NCBI GenBank assembly: GCA_001179505.1
Contig: CDMY01000850.1
Span: 78,341-142,340, forward strand
DNA length: 64,000 nt
Source: Vitrella brassicaformis
Taxonomy: Eukaryota; Sar; Vitrellaceae
Direction: 5' to 3'
The position numbers were made by a program, and so were the translations under genes. The notes beneath the pieces were generated by a model, which was not told where the DNA came from, did no database searches, and saw only the letters and a program-made list of their open reading frames with translations. Below, piece by piece: positions 32,069 to 43,631 of the stretch. The number at the start of each line of letters is the position of its first letter. Position 1 is the first letter of the stretch.

Positions 32069-34828
32069 CTAGGCGAAGATGTCATCGGCCTGTTGCTGTT
32101 CGTCGGACTCTGACTCTGACTCCAGCATGGCGGCCTTGAACGTCTCCAGCTGCTTCTGCAGCTTCTCCAGCTCCCTCTCCGCAGCAACCCGGTCCCTCCT
32201 CTCCTGCTGCCACGACACATACAGCTGCGAAGCCGACTGTCGCTGCTTCTGTGCCATCCGCCAGTCCTTCCGTCGCTGATGCATCTCGTCCAGCACAGAG
32301 ACGGCCGAGTCGATGTCGGTGTCGAAGGCCGCCATCATGTCGTCCTCGGCCATGATTGGGGGCGGTGTGGGCGCCTTGGGGTCGAATCGCGGCCAGTCGT
32401 TGGTCGTAAGCCAGTAGTAGAGGAAGAAGAATCCGGGGATCTGTGCCGGCAGGGGAGAGAGAGTGCACGTATGGATTCTTTGCGTGTGCGTGCGTGTGTG
32501 TGTGCGCGCGCGAGTGCTGCTTACGGGCTTGAACTCAGGAACCATGTGTCCCGCACCCCTGACCGTCAGAAAGTCGAAGTTGTTGGCGTATCGGACCACG
32601 TAGCTGCACACACACACAGAGGACACATAAGGAAAAGATGAGCCTGCCCTGCCCCCGTTGCCCACCCACCCACTCCCTCCCACCGCACCCAGCGACTTGT
32701 CTCTTGCCGTCCAGTGTCCACGGTCGCCATGGCTCTATCTCCTCAAATCCCATGGCGCGTGTCCAGAACTCACCGCCATTGTACTGCATACACAGAACAG
32801 GCACACCCATTCCATTCAACCATACCATCCACAGGGGGGATGGCTTACCGGCACACTGGCGTCGGCGTCGCCATAGAAGATCAGAACGCGGTAGCCGTTG
32901 GCCACCAGCCGCTCGTAGATCGGCCGGACATCCTCACACGTCGGCACATAGCCCGTCCACCCGTCCCACTCGTGCCAGTGCCCCTTGACGTGCAGCGCAG
33001 CCTTCACCTCCTCCCTGTTGAGCCACGTGTGCATTCCCCGTGTCGAGCCGCACTCATAGTCGTCCAAAGAACCACGCAAAGGACTGCTTTGCGTGTGTGG
33101 GGGTCTCCGTTGCGGCATTGCGTGGCGAGCGAACGAGAGGGGATGGGGCTTGGGGATGCGCTGGGTGAGGTCTGCTGCTGCTGCCGCTGCGGATGTGAGC
33201 TGGTCGCCGGTGCCAAAACATTCGTCGTATATGTTGTAGACATAAAAGCCGCCTGACATGAGAGAGAGAAAGGAGACAGACAGACACACCGTCGTGTGGC
33301 CACACGTGCCCTGCTCGTGTGTAAGTGTGTGTGTGTGTTGTGTGCTGTGTCACACACACACTTACCGATTTCCGTCTCCATTTGATCGATCAGGCCCTGA
33401 TTGAAGGAATGCAATGCACCCACCAGATACCTACCGGCCGGTGACTGATCTGCCCATCCTTCATGTGTGTGCCTGACTGACCTTGCATGTCGGGCTGTCG
33501 GAGTAGTTTCCGTGGAGAAGCTCGGGAAAGCATGTCGACTGAAGAGCAAGACGGGTGGGGGTGGAGAACTGGCCATGACCGTACAGGACCTCCGAATACT
33601 GCCGACCACACACACATACACAGACATACCACAACGTCATCACGTCTTGGGTTGTCTGCCTGTTTGTGTGTCAGGTATGCATTTACCTACCCAGTACATG
33701 TCATCGACGCCACACCCGCCCTGCGCGTGTGTCCCCATACACCCATCGCCAACCACCACTCCCCTCAAGCTGGGGATAGACCTACACGGACAACACCACA
33801 CAACACAGATGGGCACGAACTTGTCACGGCGGTGGTGTGATGCCTACGTGCTCGTCTCACTCACCCAGGGTTGTCCAGTATCAGCTCAGCCAGCGTCGGC
33901 ACATACACCCCCGCATACGATTCACCCGTTATGTGAAAATCATTGCCCGAAAACTCGGGATATGCCTGAAACAGAAAACAGAAAGGCATTTGACGGCGAG
34001 TGTTCGGCTGTGTGTCGAGTGGCGCCGCCGAGAAGGAATCTTTTCCGTACATCGAAAAAGTTGACGAGGAAGTCGAAGTTGTCTTGTGCGGTGATGGTGT
34101 CGTTCCAGAGGGGACACTTGTGTGGGTCCACACAGTGTGACCATCCCACTCCAGCAGGACTCTCGAAGAACAACATACTCGCAAACTGACAGACACATCA
34201 ACACCAACCAACACACATGCGATGCCGTGCACGATGAATATGCGACTCCTTTGACCGCACCGCTCAAGTCACCTTCGTCCAGGTCCATGGGTTGGGGATG
34301 AGCTTGGGCACCCCCTGATACGGGATGCCCTCGAATGACAGATCATTCGTGAGGAATGGGCCCATCTCCGTCAGCAGTCCCAACATCCCGCTGGCACCGG
34401 GACCCCCCTTCAGACCATACACACCGCACACACACCACACAATAACATGTATGCGGGCGCGTCCATGGCGTGGTGTGCATTGCATTGCATGAGTGACAGA
34501 CGTTTGCACCTCACCTGCATCCAGAGCAGCAGCGGGTCCCTCTCAGGGCTGTTCTCGGAAGTGATGAGCCAGTAGTGGTACATGCGTGTGCCATTGGCCA
34601 CAGGGATGAAGCCAGAGTACATCCGTGATGGCAGCGGACCCTCCCAACCTGCAGATGTGATCCAACACCAACACAACTGAGATGCCGTGCGTGCCCAGAC
34701 ACAGAAGACAGTGGTTGCACCTGACCTGGCAGGCTCTTGATCATGTCTGCCTCCACAGCTGCCTTGACCCTGGCGATGCAGACCATGCTCACCAGGCAGA
34801 GCAGCCTCCACATCCATCCGGAAGCCAT
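32069..34828 (-). CDS. Serine carboxypeptidase (peptidase family S10) with an extra C-terminal coiled coil, about 630 aa
   Basis: Secretory or lysosome-type exopeptidase removing C-terminal residues. The start is at 34828 with a signal peptide (MWRLLCLVSMVCIARVKA). About 12 exons follow on the minus strand. Family blocks appear in order: MYSGFIPVANGTRMYHYWL, GGPGASGMLGLLTEMGP, FFESPAGVGWS, HITGESYAGVYVP with the nucleophile serine, LRGVVVGDGCMG, FYGDADASVP with the catalytic aspartate, and VRGAGHMVPEF with the catalytic histidine. The triad is complete. The usual GGPGCSS motif reads GGPGASG, losing the cysteine. After the His exon the protein carries a WLTTNDWPRFDP segment and about 100 residues of charged coiled coil ending in an acidic, Gln-rich tail; typical S10 enzymes stop soon after the His motif. 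The last intron is in phase, so this tail appears to be part of the gene. Confidence 0.88.
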
Positions 34829-35174
34829 AGTGATCCTCCAGATCTTCGACTCAGAACATGCACAGCACGACGATAGATAGACCAACCCAGTCACGGCTGG
34901 TGGTTATTGTGTCTGGGAGAGGCTCGTGAGAGAGCGGTTTCACGGAATGTGGCGTTTGCGAGCTTAGCGTGCAGCCGATAAAAGAAGGTGAGCGATTTAA
35001 GGAGTGAGTGCAGGCAGACACGCAGAAATAGACCACCCCATGCTTTGTCCTACTTGCTCTGCAGGCCAGACTGAGGCCCTTTGCAGTGGTTCCGGACGTG
35101 CGCACCTCTCTCTGGGGTTTTGACACACAGATCACACATCTGGCCGTCCCCTCGCACTGCACACGTGCCTCAAC
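34829..35174. promoter_or_regulatory. Divergent promoter with bipartite element
   Basis: Between the carboxypeptidase and kinesin starts. It holds GAGAGAGCGGTTTCA (34928-34942), then TGCGAGCTTAG (34957-34967). The same pair, in the same order and strand, is at 51038-51084 in another divergent gap. Confidence 0.55.
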
Positions 35175-38100
35175 ATGGTTGATGACGAGGAGGCTCCTCA
35201 GGGAGTCACAGTGGCTGTGCGTGTGCGGCCCATGTGGGTCAATGGCCGTGAGAAGGGGTGCAAGAACGTGGTGCTCATGGATGGCAATGTGACGAAGATC
35301 ATCAACCCGGAAGATGAAGACGAAGAGCCGCGGGAGTATGCCTTCGACAAGAGCTACTGGTCACACGACCGGTGAGTGAGAACATTAATTTGATGCATAT
35401 ATATGAGAAATGGCGTGTTTGCAGATACAAGGATCGTGGTGACGGTGTGTTCGTGCCTGACTCGGAGGACTCGCCGTATGCAGACCAGGACATGGTGTGG
35501 GACGAGCTGGGTTCCATCATTTTGGGGAAGGCTATGCAGGGCTTCAACTGCACTGGTGACACGGACCAAACTGACTCAGTCATGTGTTGTCTCCTCTGCC
35601 AGTCTTTGCTTACGGGCAGTCCGGTGCGGGGAAGAGCTACAGTGTTGTAGGATATCACCCCAACGTCGGCATTGTGCCAAGGTGACCTACAAGCAGAAAG
35701 GGTGCTGTTTGTCATTGACTCTGCACCTCATCAGGTGTCTGAAGGAGCTGTTCAGAATTGCCGACGAAAATCAAGACCCAAAGATAAAGTACCAGGTCGG
35801 TAGAGCCAGCAGCGCGCCTCTCAGCACAATGAACGGACCATTATTGGCCCGTTTGTCTGCAGATGGAAATCGCGATGGTCGAAATCTACATGGACGAGGT
35901 GTACGACCTCCTTGTCCCCCGCACCAAGACCCGCCATCCCCTGAAGGTGTTCATCTACAAGGGCGAAGTCATGATCTACGACCCCAAGGTCCGTATACTG
36001 CCCAGCTGCAGGCAGGCCACTCTGTGAGTCTCGCTCGTGTGTTTGTTCGTTGAAGGATCGCAAGAACAAGGATAAGATATGGAAGGCGTGCAAGGACTAC
36101 CAGCAGGCTGAAGGTGAGACAGCCACCAGAGACGCTGACAGACACACATGTTCTGTCTCCCCTTTCTGGCAGCCTTTAGGCAGATGGGAGACAAGGCCCG
36201 CACGGTGCGGCCGACAGGCATGAACCCCTCATCTTCTCGCGCACACACAGTGTTCATTGTCCGCTTTACAAAGAGGCGGAAAGAAGGAGAGGTAAGCAGC
36301 GCACCCACATCCGCCTACAGGCATGTCTAATCTTGCACCCTTTCATCCATTCAGGCGTGGATTGACGAGTTTCGCTCGAAGATCAACTTGGTGGATTTGG
36401 CTGGCTCCGAGCGGCCGGCCGACACCGGTCTGACGGGGATAGGTCTGGAGGAGGGTGTGGCCATCAATAGCAGCCTCTCATCGCTGGGTCGTGTTATGAA
36501 GCAGCTTGTGGACGGCACACGGGTCAACTACCGGTCGTGCAGGCTGACAGAGGTTCTGGCGGAGTCGCTGAATGGCAAGGCCATCACCATCATGATCGCC
36601 GCACTCAGCCCGGCCGACATTAACTACAACGACACCGTGAGCACACTCCGGTTTGCTGACAATGCAAAGAAGATGCCCGTGGTAGCCAAGAAGCAGCTCA
36701 GCCCGACCGAGCAGCTGATCCAGAACCTCAAGGCCGAGAACGACAAACTCAAGGCGCTGCTGAAGAAGGCAGGTAGGTGTGAGAGACACACGCACCTCGC
36801 ACACGGTGCCATCTCTTTCCGCGAATGCAGGCATCACGATGGAAAGCGATGAGGATACAGATGCAACACCTGAGGACCTCAAAAAAGCAACAAATGACGC
36901 AAAGGTCAGCTCATCTGCCCATCCACAACAGAATTCACGTTATCTCGGTTGTGTGGTCAGGCCGCAGCCGACAGCAAGGCCGCAGACAAGGACCGCGCGG
37001 CCAAGGAGGCCCAACAGGCCTCGCAGCTCGCCGAGGCAAAGGCCAAGGAGGCGCAGACCGCCAAGGCTATTGCCGCCCGGGCTCAATCCATTGCTGAGGA
37101 CGATGTAAAGGAGAAGGCAGTGGCGGCAATGTCGCTGAGACGACAGGCAGCCGATGAATCGAATGCGGAAACGAAAGCTGAGCTCGAAAGGAAGGCCGCC
37201 GAGGCCGAAGAGAATCTCATGTGAGCACAGAATGGCATCGGGGGCAAGGCTATATCACCGAACAAGGGTGCCACAATCGTGTGTGCAGGCAGGCTGAGGC
37301 CAAGGCAGCTGCCGCTCCGGCAGAGGCTGATGAGCAAATGAAGAAGCTCGAGTAAGCTTCAACACTCGTGTCCGACAAGCTGCTCACAATATTGGTCGTT
37401 TTACTTCATGCACAGAGACGAAATGGCCGAGGCACAGAGAGTCGCCAAGGTCGACACAGATAAGATGCAGGCATAATGCTATCTCTCACTGGACCTGTCT
37501 ACCTCCCAGTCCAAGCTTGCTGAGGCCAACCGCCGTGCAGCTGAGGCAGAGGAGGCGAGAATCGAGGCCGAGGAGGCTGCCGAAGTCGCCAGCATGCAGC
37601 TCAATGAGCTCATGGAACGGAAACGGGCCGTTGAAATTATGCTAGCAGACCAACAACAGGTGCGACCATGAGAGGCACTGACTTGTTGAGACACAGACGC
37701 CTCATATGTGTGTGTGGTTCGATAGGACTTTGCTGAGAAGCTGGCTGAGAGTGAGGCCAAGGCCAAGGAGATGATGGCCGCCATGCATGACATGGGGCTG
37801 AGTGTCAAGGAAATCATGGCTGCTTTTGGCGAACACGCGGACATTGATGAGAACGATCCGTATCTCTTCAACTTGGCGGAAGACCCGCTCGATGCTGGTA
37901 AATAGAGACAGCACACTCATACACAAGGTGAGGTAAAAATGGTTGTCTGCAGGAGCTCTGTTGTACGCGTTACCAGACGGTCAGACCAAGGTGAAACGGC
38001 TGGTGGCCGGAGACACCGAGAAAGCCATCAAGCTGGAGGGCCATAGGTGAACGAGAAGATCGGGACGGACGCCACCACCTCATCGGGTCTCTGTCTCAGT

Positions 38101-40308
38101 GTGCAACCCCACCACGCGACCTTTGAGAACACGAAAAAGGGTTGCTCCATAACACCTGAGGTGCTCGGCAATAGACGTCCTTCAGTGAGTGTGTCCACCG
38201 AAGGAGTCATCTGTGTCCACCGTGGCAGGGCAAGGCGGTTACCTTCGTCAACGGCGAGCCGCTCACTGCCAAACGAAGACTAGAGCACGGAGACAGACTG
38301 ATCTTGGGCAATGAATTCGCCTTCCGGTTAGTGGTGCCGTCGAAGAAGCAGGTACGCCAGCTGTGAGCCGTGAACGTTCACACAGCTGACACCACCCGAC
38401 GCGGGATATCTGTAGGAGCGGGAAAAAAAGAAAGTGGCGGAAGGCGAAATATACGACTGGGACGCGTGCTTCGAGGAACTCGCTAAGGCAAACGGTATGA
38501 AATCACGTTGTCGGAGGTGAATGAAGGGGTTTGTTGTGCAGATGTTGATATTGAAAGAGACATAGCGGAGCTGAGGTCAAAGCTGGACTGCGAATATAAA
38601 GAGAAGCAGCAACAACTGGAGAAGGAAAAGGTACGACGTAGCAGAAGGTGGCTCAATGTCGGTGTGCGTCTCCCTCTTTCAGGCTGCCCTCGAGGCCCAG
38701 CTGGCGCGGGAGCGAGCTAAGTTCCAGGCAGAGATGGAACAGCTGAAGCGACAACGTGCCGAGGGGCAGGCAAGTGATGAGATCGACGACAACGAAGAGA
38801 CGCAGAGGATGTCTTTCGATGCACTCGCCAGGCAACTCATGGAACAAGTACTACTAGCACCACAGACCACACTTTCGTCCACACATGAAGGTGTGTCCAT
38901 GTCTCACAGAAAGAGGAAGTGGAAAAGACCCTCAAGGACCAGGCCAACTTGGCCAGCATCACCAGGGCACACACCGCCATCGACACGGATCTCAGAGTGG
39001 TCCGGTCGCAGATGAGGGAGCTCCAGCCACGGCTGGTCGAGGCCAACAGGATTTCCAAGGCGCTCTCGATCGGAGTCAAGTATTCCTTCAAGCTGCTCGA
39101 CGTCAAAGTGCCTAGCACCAAGAGGGGCAAGAAGCAGGGTGGGGCTGAGGGTGAGGGTGAGCGTCGCGTGGTGCTGCAAATCATGGCAGAGAAGACCGGG
39201 GAGAGGAAGCTGTGGACGCAGGACAAGTTCAACAGGCGGCTGGTGCGGATGGTGAGGATCGCTGACATGGATGAGCCGCCTGCGGTGAGAAAGGCTGGGG
39301 GATTGGATGGATGCAAGCACATGGTACGTGTGCGTGTGTTGTGTGGCGACCAGGAGTCGGATGAGGACAGTGACCCTTTCTGGGTGAGCAACTGATCTAA
39401 TGAGGGAGACATGGAATGTAGGGCTGATGGTATCTCTTTCCATTAGGACCACACTGATCACATCCTGGTGGGCTCTTGCGCTGTGGGACTCCGGCCGCTG
39501 CTCACACTCACCCCCATCGATGAAGAGGTACGTCAATGAAGAGGTACAAACACAGACGCACCCTTTCCTCCCTCTCCCCTGTGTGTCTGTGTCCAGGTGA
39601 AGATCCACTCCGTGGACGGACACGTGACGGGCATCATCCACGTCAGCATCACTGCCGTCGACAGCGGCGGCAAAACGATCACCAAGCCACTGACTGACCC
39701 ACAAGTACACACAGAAAGATAAATCAATGCAGACACTGCACTGCCCGTGATCCATCCCATACATGGCCTGGCCATCTGTCTATCTAGCACCTGCTGGGCC
39801 AGTCGGTGGCCTTTCGGGTACACATCGAGACGCTCTCTGGGCTGCCCCTCAACGTCACGCACCTTTTCTGCCGATACAGCTGGTTCCAGTCTGAGGGCCT
39901 CTCCCACAGCTCCTACTTCACGGGCCGCACTGTGGACCACTCGGCCGTTTTCGACGTGCCAAAGGTGGAACAGCCGCTGCTGGGTTTCTTCACCGAGAAA
40001 CCCATGCTCATTCAGGCAAGCGAAGAGAATGACAATGGCGTGGACCCACACTGTGTCCCGCTCTGCAGGTGAGGACGTTTGAGGCCGATGCGATGCGCAG
40101 TGCGATTGATGCCATGGCGGCCGTCGGCGGGCCGTCTCCATCCGTCGCAGCAGCGGCAGCTGCTGCTGGGGCTGACTCGCCCATTGTGCGTGAGCTACAG
40201 CAAGAGATAGAGCAGCTGAAACGAGAGAAGGCCGACCTCCAGAAGAGGCTCCAGCGGACAGGGGCGGGAAACACTGCGCAGAAGTCTGAGTGCTGCTGCG
40301 TCATGTAG
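35175..40308 (+). CDS. Kinesin-3 family motor with FHA domain and C-terminal CaaX box
   Basis: Plus-end-directed microtubule motor for vesicle-type cargo. ATG 35175, about 20 exons, stop TAG 40308. Motor motifs in order: VTVAVRVRPMW, FAYGQSGAGKSYS (P-loop), MNPSSSRAHTVF (switch I), NLVDLAGSER (switch II), VNYRSCRLTEVLAESLNGKA. After the neck comes a long Ala/Lys/Glu coiled coil. Then PYLFNLAEDPLDAGALLY, HHATFENTKKGCSI, VTFVNGEPL and HGDRLILGNEFAFRL form the FHA domain that marks kinesin-3 (KIF1/KIF13). More coiled coil follows, then a KIF1-type region (DHILVGSCAVGLRPLL; GHVTGIIHVSITAV). It ends ECCCVM, a CaaX box (CCVM), which predicts farnesylation. I see no PH domain, so prenylation may replace it for membrane binding. 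Confidence 0.9.
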
Positions 40309-41014
40309 CTCACGCACTCACTTGCCCTAAGGATGCCATTCATTGTAGAGGTGTCTCTGTGGTGTGTGTAGCGATCTGCAGTGCGCGGCCTGCCCCATTC
40401 CATTTCGCCCATGATTTATCGACAGCGCAGTGGCCCCCGCTCCCCCTTATGCACGCACACTTGGTGCGTGGGCTGATCTGATCCCTCGATTCATGAAGTC
40501 TCCCAGCCATGGCCATGCAACGCCATGCACCCACACACAAACACGTCAGTCAGTCATTGTCTGTGGTCCTGGTTTATGCGTTCACACACACATGCACACA
40601 TGCATACACACGTGTACGCAACGCAAAACCACCCTCCCGCCCCGCCGACATACATATACCGTACGTACTGACTGCATCGATCGGGGGCTGGGGGGAGAGT
40701 GGAAAGAAAAAGTATCCAGGCACCACACCACACAGCATGCATGCCATGCATTGCAGCGGGCTCTATATCAGAGCTGACATAAATAAATAAGACACCAACA
40801 GCAGCCAGCAGACACATGGTCAATTACATTACAACGCATAGGCATACACATACACACAGATGCACACACATGTACCGCTTGGCAGCCCGCACGGAAAAAC
40901 GCGGCCTCGCGCTATATGGATCACACACATAGACTGACTGACAAGAGTGCTCCCTTATCCCCCCTGAACATACCTGCACCCACTCGCTCTCCAGCTGCGC
41001 CCACTGTCATGCAT
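40309..41014. other. Convergent intergenic region, no gene seen
   Basis: About 700 bases between the kinesin and DUF3179 3' ends, with (CA)n tracts near 40580-40620 and 40840-40870 and a CATGCATGC-rich patch near 40735-40755. Nothing coding is supported. Confidence 0.6.
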
Positions 41015-43570
41015 TCACGCTTTGATTTCCACCATGGTGGCCGGGTCGTCGAATTTGCGGCGGTATGTGCGGCGGTGGAAGCGCCACGCCTCGTACGCCA
41101 GCAGGTAGGCTATCGACAAAGCACCGCTCACCAGCAGGGCATCCATGGCGACTGAATCCCATATCCATGTGGCACCACAGAGAGACACGTGAGATGATGT
41201 GGATCGGATGGGTGTGTGTGGTGGGGTGTGGTGGGTGTATGCGATGCGACTGACTGACCTTTCCAGTCCTGTTGACCCCTCTTCAACTTGTCGTATGCCT
41301 GTTTGGCCAGCGCATGCACACAGCACAGGACAGGACAGGACGGGCAACTCAACTCAACTCACACACGTGATGCTAGTCAATTGTGATGTGTCCTCATTCA
41401 TCAAATCAATGCCTACGCAGTATGCCAGCCCGGCCACTAGCGCATGAAAGCACAAGACGAGACACAGATGTCCTACAGACCTGCACACACACAGACACCC
41501 ACACCATGAGATACATACACACACCTCTGTTCCCATCTGTGAGTGTCCTATGATAGATACTTTGATCTAACAGAGATCCAGCAGCAGACGGCCGCCCCAA
41601 TGGTGACGCCCAGTGCAACGAAGAGGCTCATCCAGGGCCGCCATGGGCTGCGGTACACGTGTTCACTCTCATACGCCTTTATGCCGCGACTGAATCAACA
41701 CAACACAACACAGCACCCATGAGTGCTCTCCGTCCTGTGTGCGCCCTCCCCTGCCCACCCATTCACCTCTCTGAGGGAGTCCAGGAGACGTACGCGACGC
41801 TCCTACTTTTCCTCTGCCTCTTCCTGCGTCGCCTCCTGGGCTGATCGGCAGCATCTGCCCCACCCACCATCTCGTCCTCTGCCTGTGGTGCAGGGGATGT
41901 CCACTCGGCATCATTGGCTAAAGCATACGGCGCTGCGTAAGGGAGAGTCGCATTAGCGGCTTCACTGCCCTCTGTCAGCAGCTCCTTGCTGGTCGAGGAC
42001 GGTGTCGTGTTGTTGGCTGCGCGTTGGTGCAGCGACCTTCGCAGCCGGCGGATCGAGTCAACGCTCTCAATCACCCTGACAATTCATAAAAGCAAGGGGA
42101 CAACATAACATCCATGCCATGACCCATGCCATGCGCTCCCATCCAAATGCATCTGATCTGCGTGTGTGTCTGGTTGTGGATGTGATGTGGCGTGATGTGA
42201 TGTATGCTCTGTCTGCTGACTTGATGGATGGGAACATTGCGGTGCCCGCAAACCAGTAGCCAGTGTACCCGGGATACGCCTCGAGGGCCGCCCCCTCATC
42301 CCGGCCGCTCACAGCCACGCCGTTGACGTCATACACGGTGTCAGATTGCGTGTCCTTGATGAGCAGAAAGCCCTTGTCGTCCACATCAGCGTCGTTGAGC
42401 TCGAAGAGCTTGCCGCCGCTGAGGAGGGCGCGTGTGAGTCTGAACTCCTCCTGGTGAATGACCACAATATCGACGTCTGCCAGCTTGGCGTTGACCACAC
42501 CCTCCTCGGCTAACACATCAAGAGGGAACAGAAACCTATGCGGATCCACAGACAGACAGAGAGACAGACAGACAGAGGCCACCAGAATCGCCGCCTCTTT
42601 CTTCTCTTCTGTGCATCCACCATCCACCCCCTCCCCGCTCACCACACGTCCCCAACACGCAGGTGCAGTGCCCTGCTCTTGGCTGGATGAAGGTCATAGG
42701 GGCTCCCTGATGATGGGTCGTAAGTCGTTGGGAACATTATCACACTGTTGGTGTCGTAACTGCCATAGGGATTCCGTGTGTAATCGCGCGAGACCCCCGT
42801 ATCGAAGGAGAGCACTTGTGTGTGCGGGTGCAGCAAGCGCCAGACTCGCCAGCGGACCTCCGTTATTGGCAGCATCGTGAGCTTCGTGCCTTGCTTGGGC
42901 CCCTCCACTGCACAGGCCATCATCTGCACCCAGCTGCTCTCAGCTGACGACCGGTCGTACATTATCTGCAATGTACATATCAGATCAGATCGGACACTGG
43001 GCTGGGCGGCTGGGATTTCGTCCCCCTTCACCACCCCTTCTCAGTCGCTGACCGACCAGGTTGTTCTGGAAGAGCCGGCCGGAAACGCCCATCTCGTTCC
43101 CGTCGACTGCCTCCAGAGCAAAGGCGACACCCGTGGCTACCAGCGGGCAATACGTCACTGCAAATCGCGTCCCATTAGACGACCTGTCATTGACAATCTC
43201 GTGCCAGTTGAGGATGCGCAGCGGGTAGGCCTTTGGCTCGCCATCGACGGTCATGCCAAGCACCCAGTCGTCGTCACTCACGGCCGCCTCGCCAGCAGGA
43301 GAGAATTCTGGGCTGTCAATTGACGGAATCCCGTCTTTTCGTGGGCCTGTCAAGCATTGCGAGCACACAGGCAAGATGAGATGCCAACAGAGCCTGCAGT
43401 GATCTTGTGTGTACAGTGCTTGTGTGCTTCATCCTATTGCCTCATTGCTGACCTCCCCTGACGATGCCCTGCAGGTCGATTTGGCAGCCGCCAGATGAGA
43501 TCTGCGCCTCAAGCGGGCTGCAGAGAAGCAGCAGAGGAAGCGCCAAGGCTACAGGGAAAGATCTCGTCAT
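41015..43570 (-). CDS. DUF3179-domain protein with signal peptide and C-terminal membrane segments
   Basis: The start is at 43570 with a signal peptide (ALALPLLLLCSPLEA). The luminal part has the DUF3179 blocks: GPRKDGIPSIDSPEF, PLRILNWHEIVNDR, VTYCPLVATGVAF, GVSGRLFQNNLV, IMYDRSSAESSWVQMM, RWRVWRLLHPHTQVLSFDTG and DYTRNPYGSY. A second region (VVNAKLADVDIVVIHQEEF; YTGYWFAGTAMFP) belongs to the same family. After a basic, disordered linker (RRRRRKRQRKS) come hydrophobic segments (MSLFVALGVTIGAAVCCW; HLCLVLCFHALVAGLAY; LLVSGALSIAYLLAY). DUF3179 proteins are known mainly from bacteria, with no settled function. The exon joins around 41450-41600 are less sure than the rest. Confidence 0.78.
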
Positions 43571-43631
43571 TTTGTCGTGGTCGCCTCTCCTCCTGCTTGT
43601 TTGAGCTCGCCCGGAAGGAAAAAGGAGGCAA
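43571..43631. promoter_or_regulatory. Very short divergent promoter (61 bases)
   Basis: Only 61 bases separate opposed start codons. It contains GCGAGCTCAA on the minus strand (43601-43610). Confidence 0.45.
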
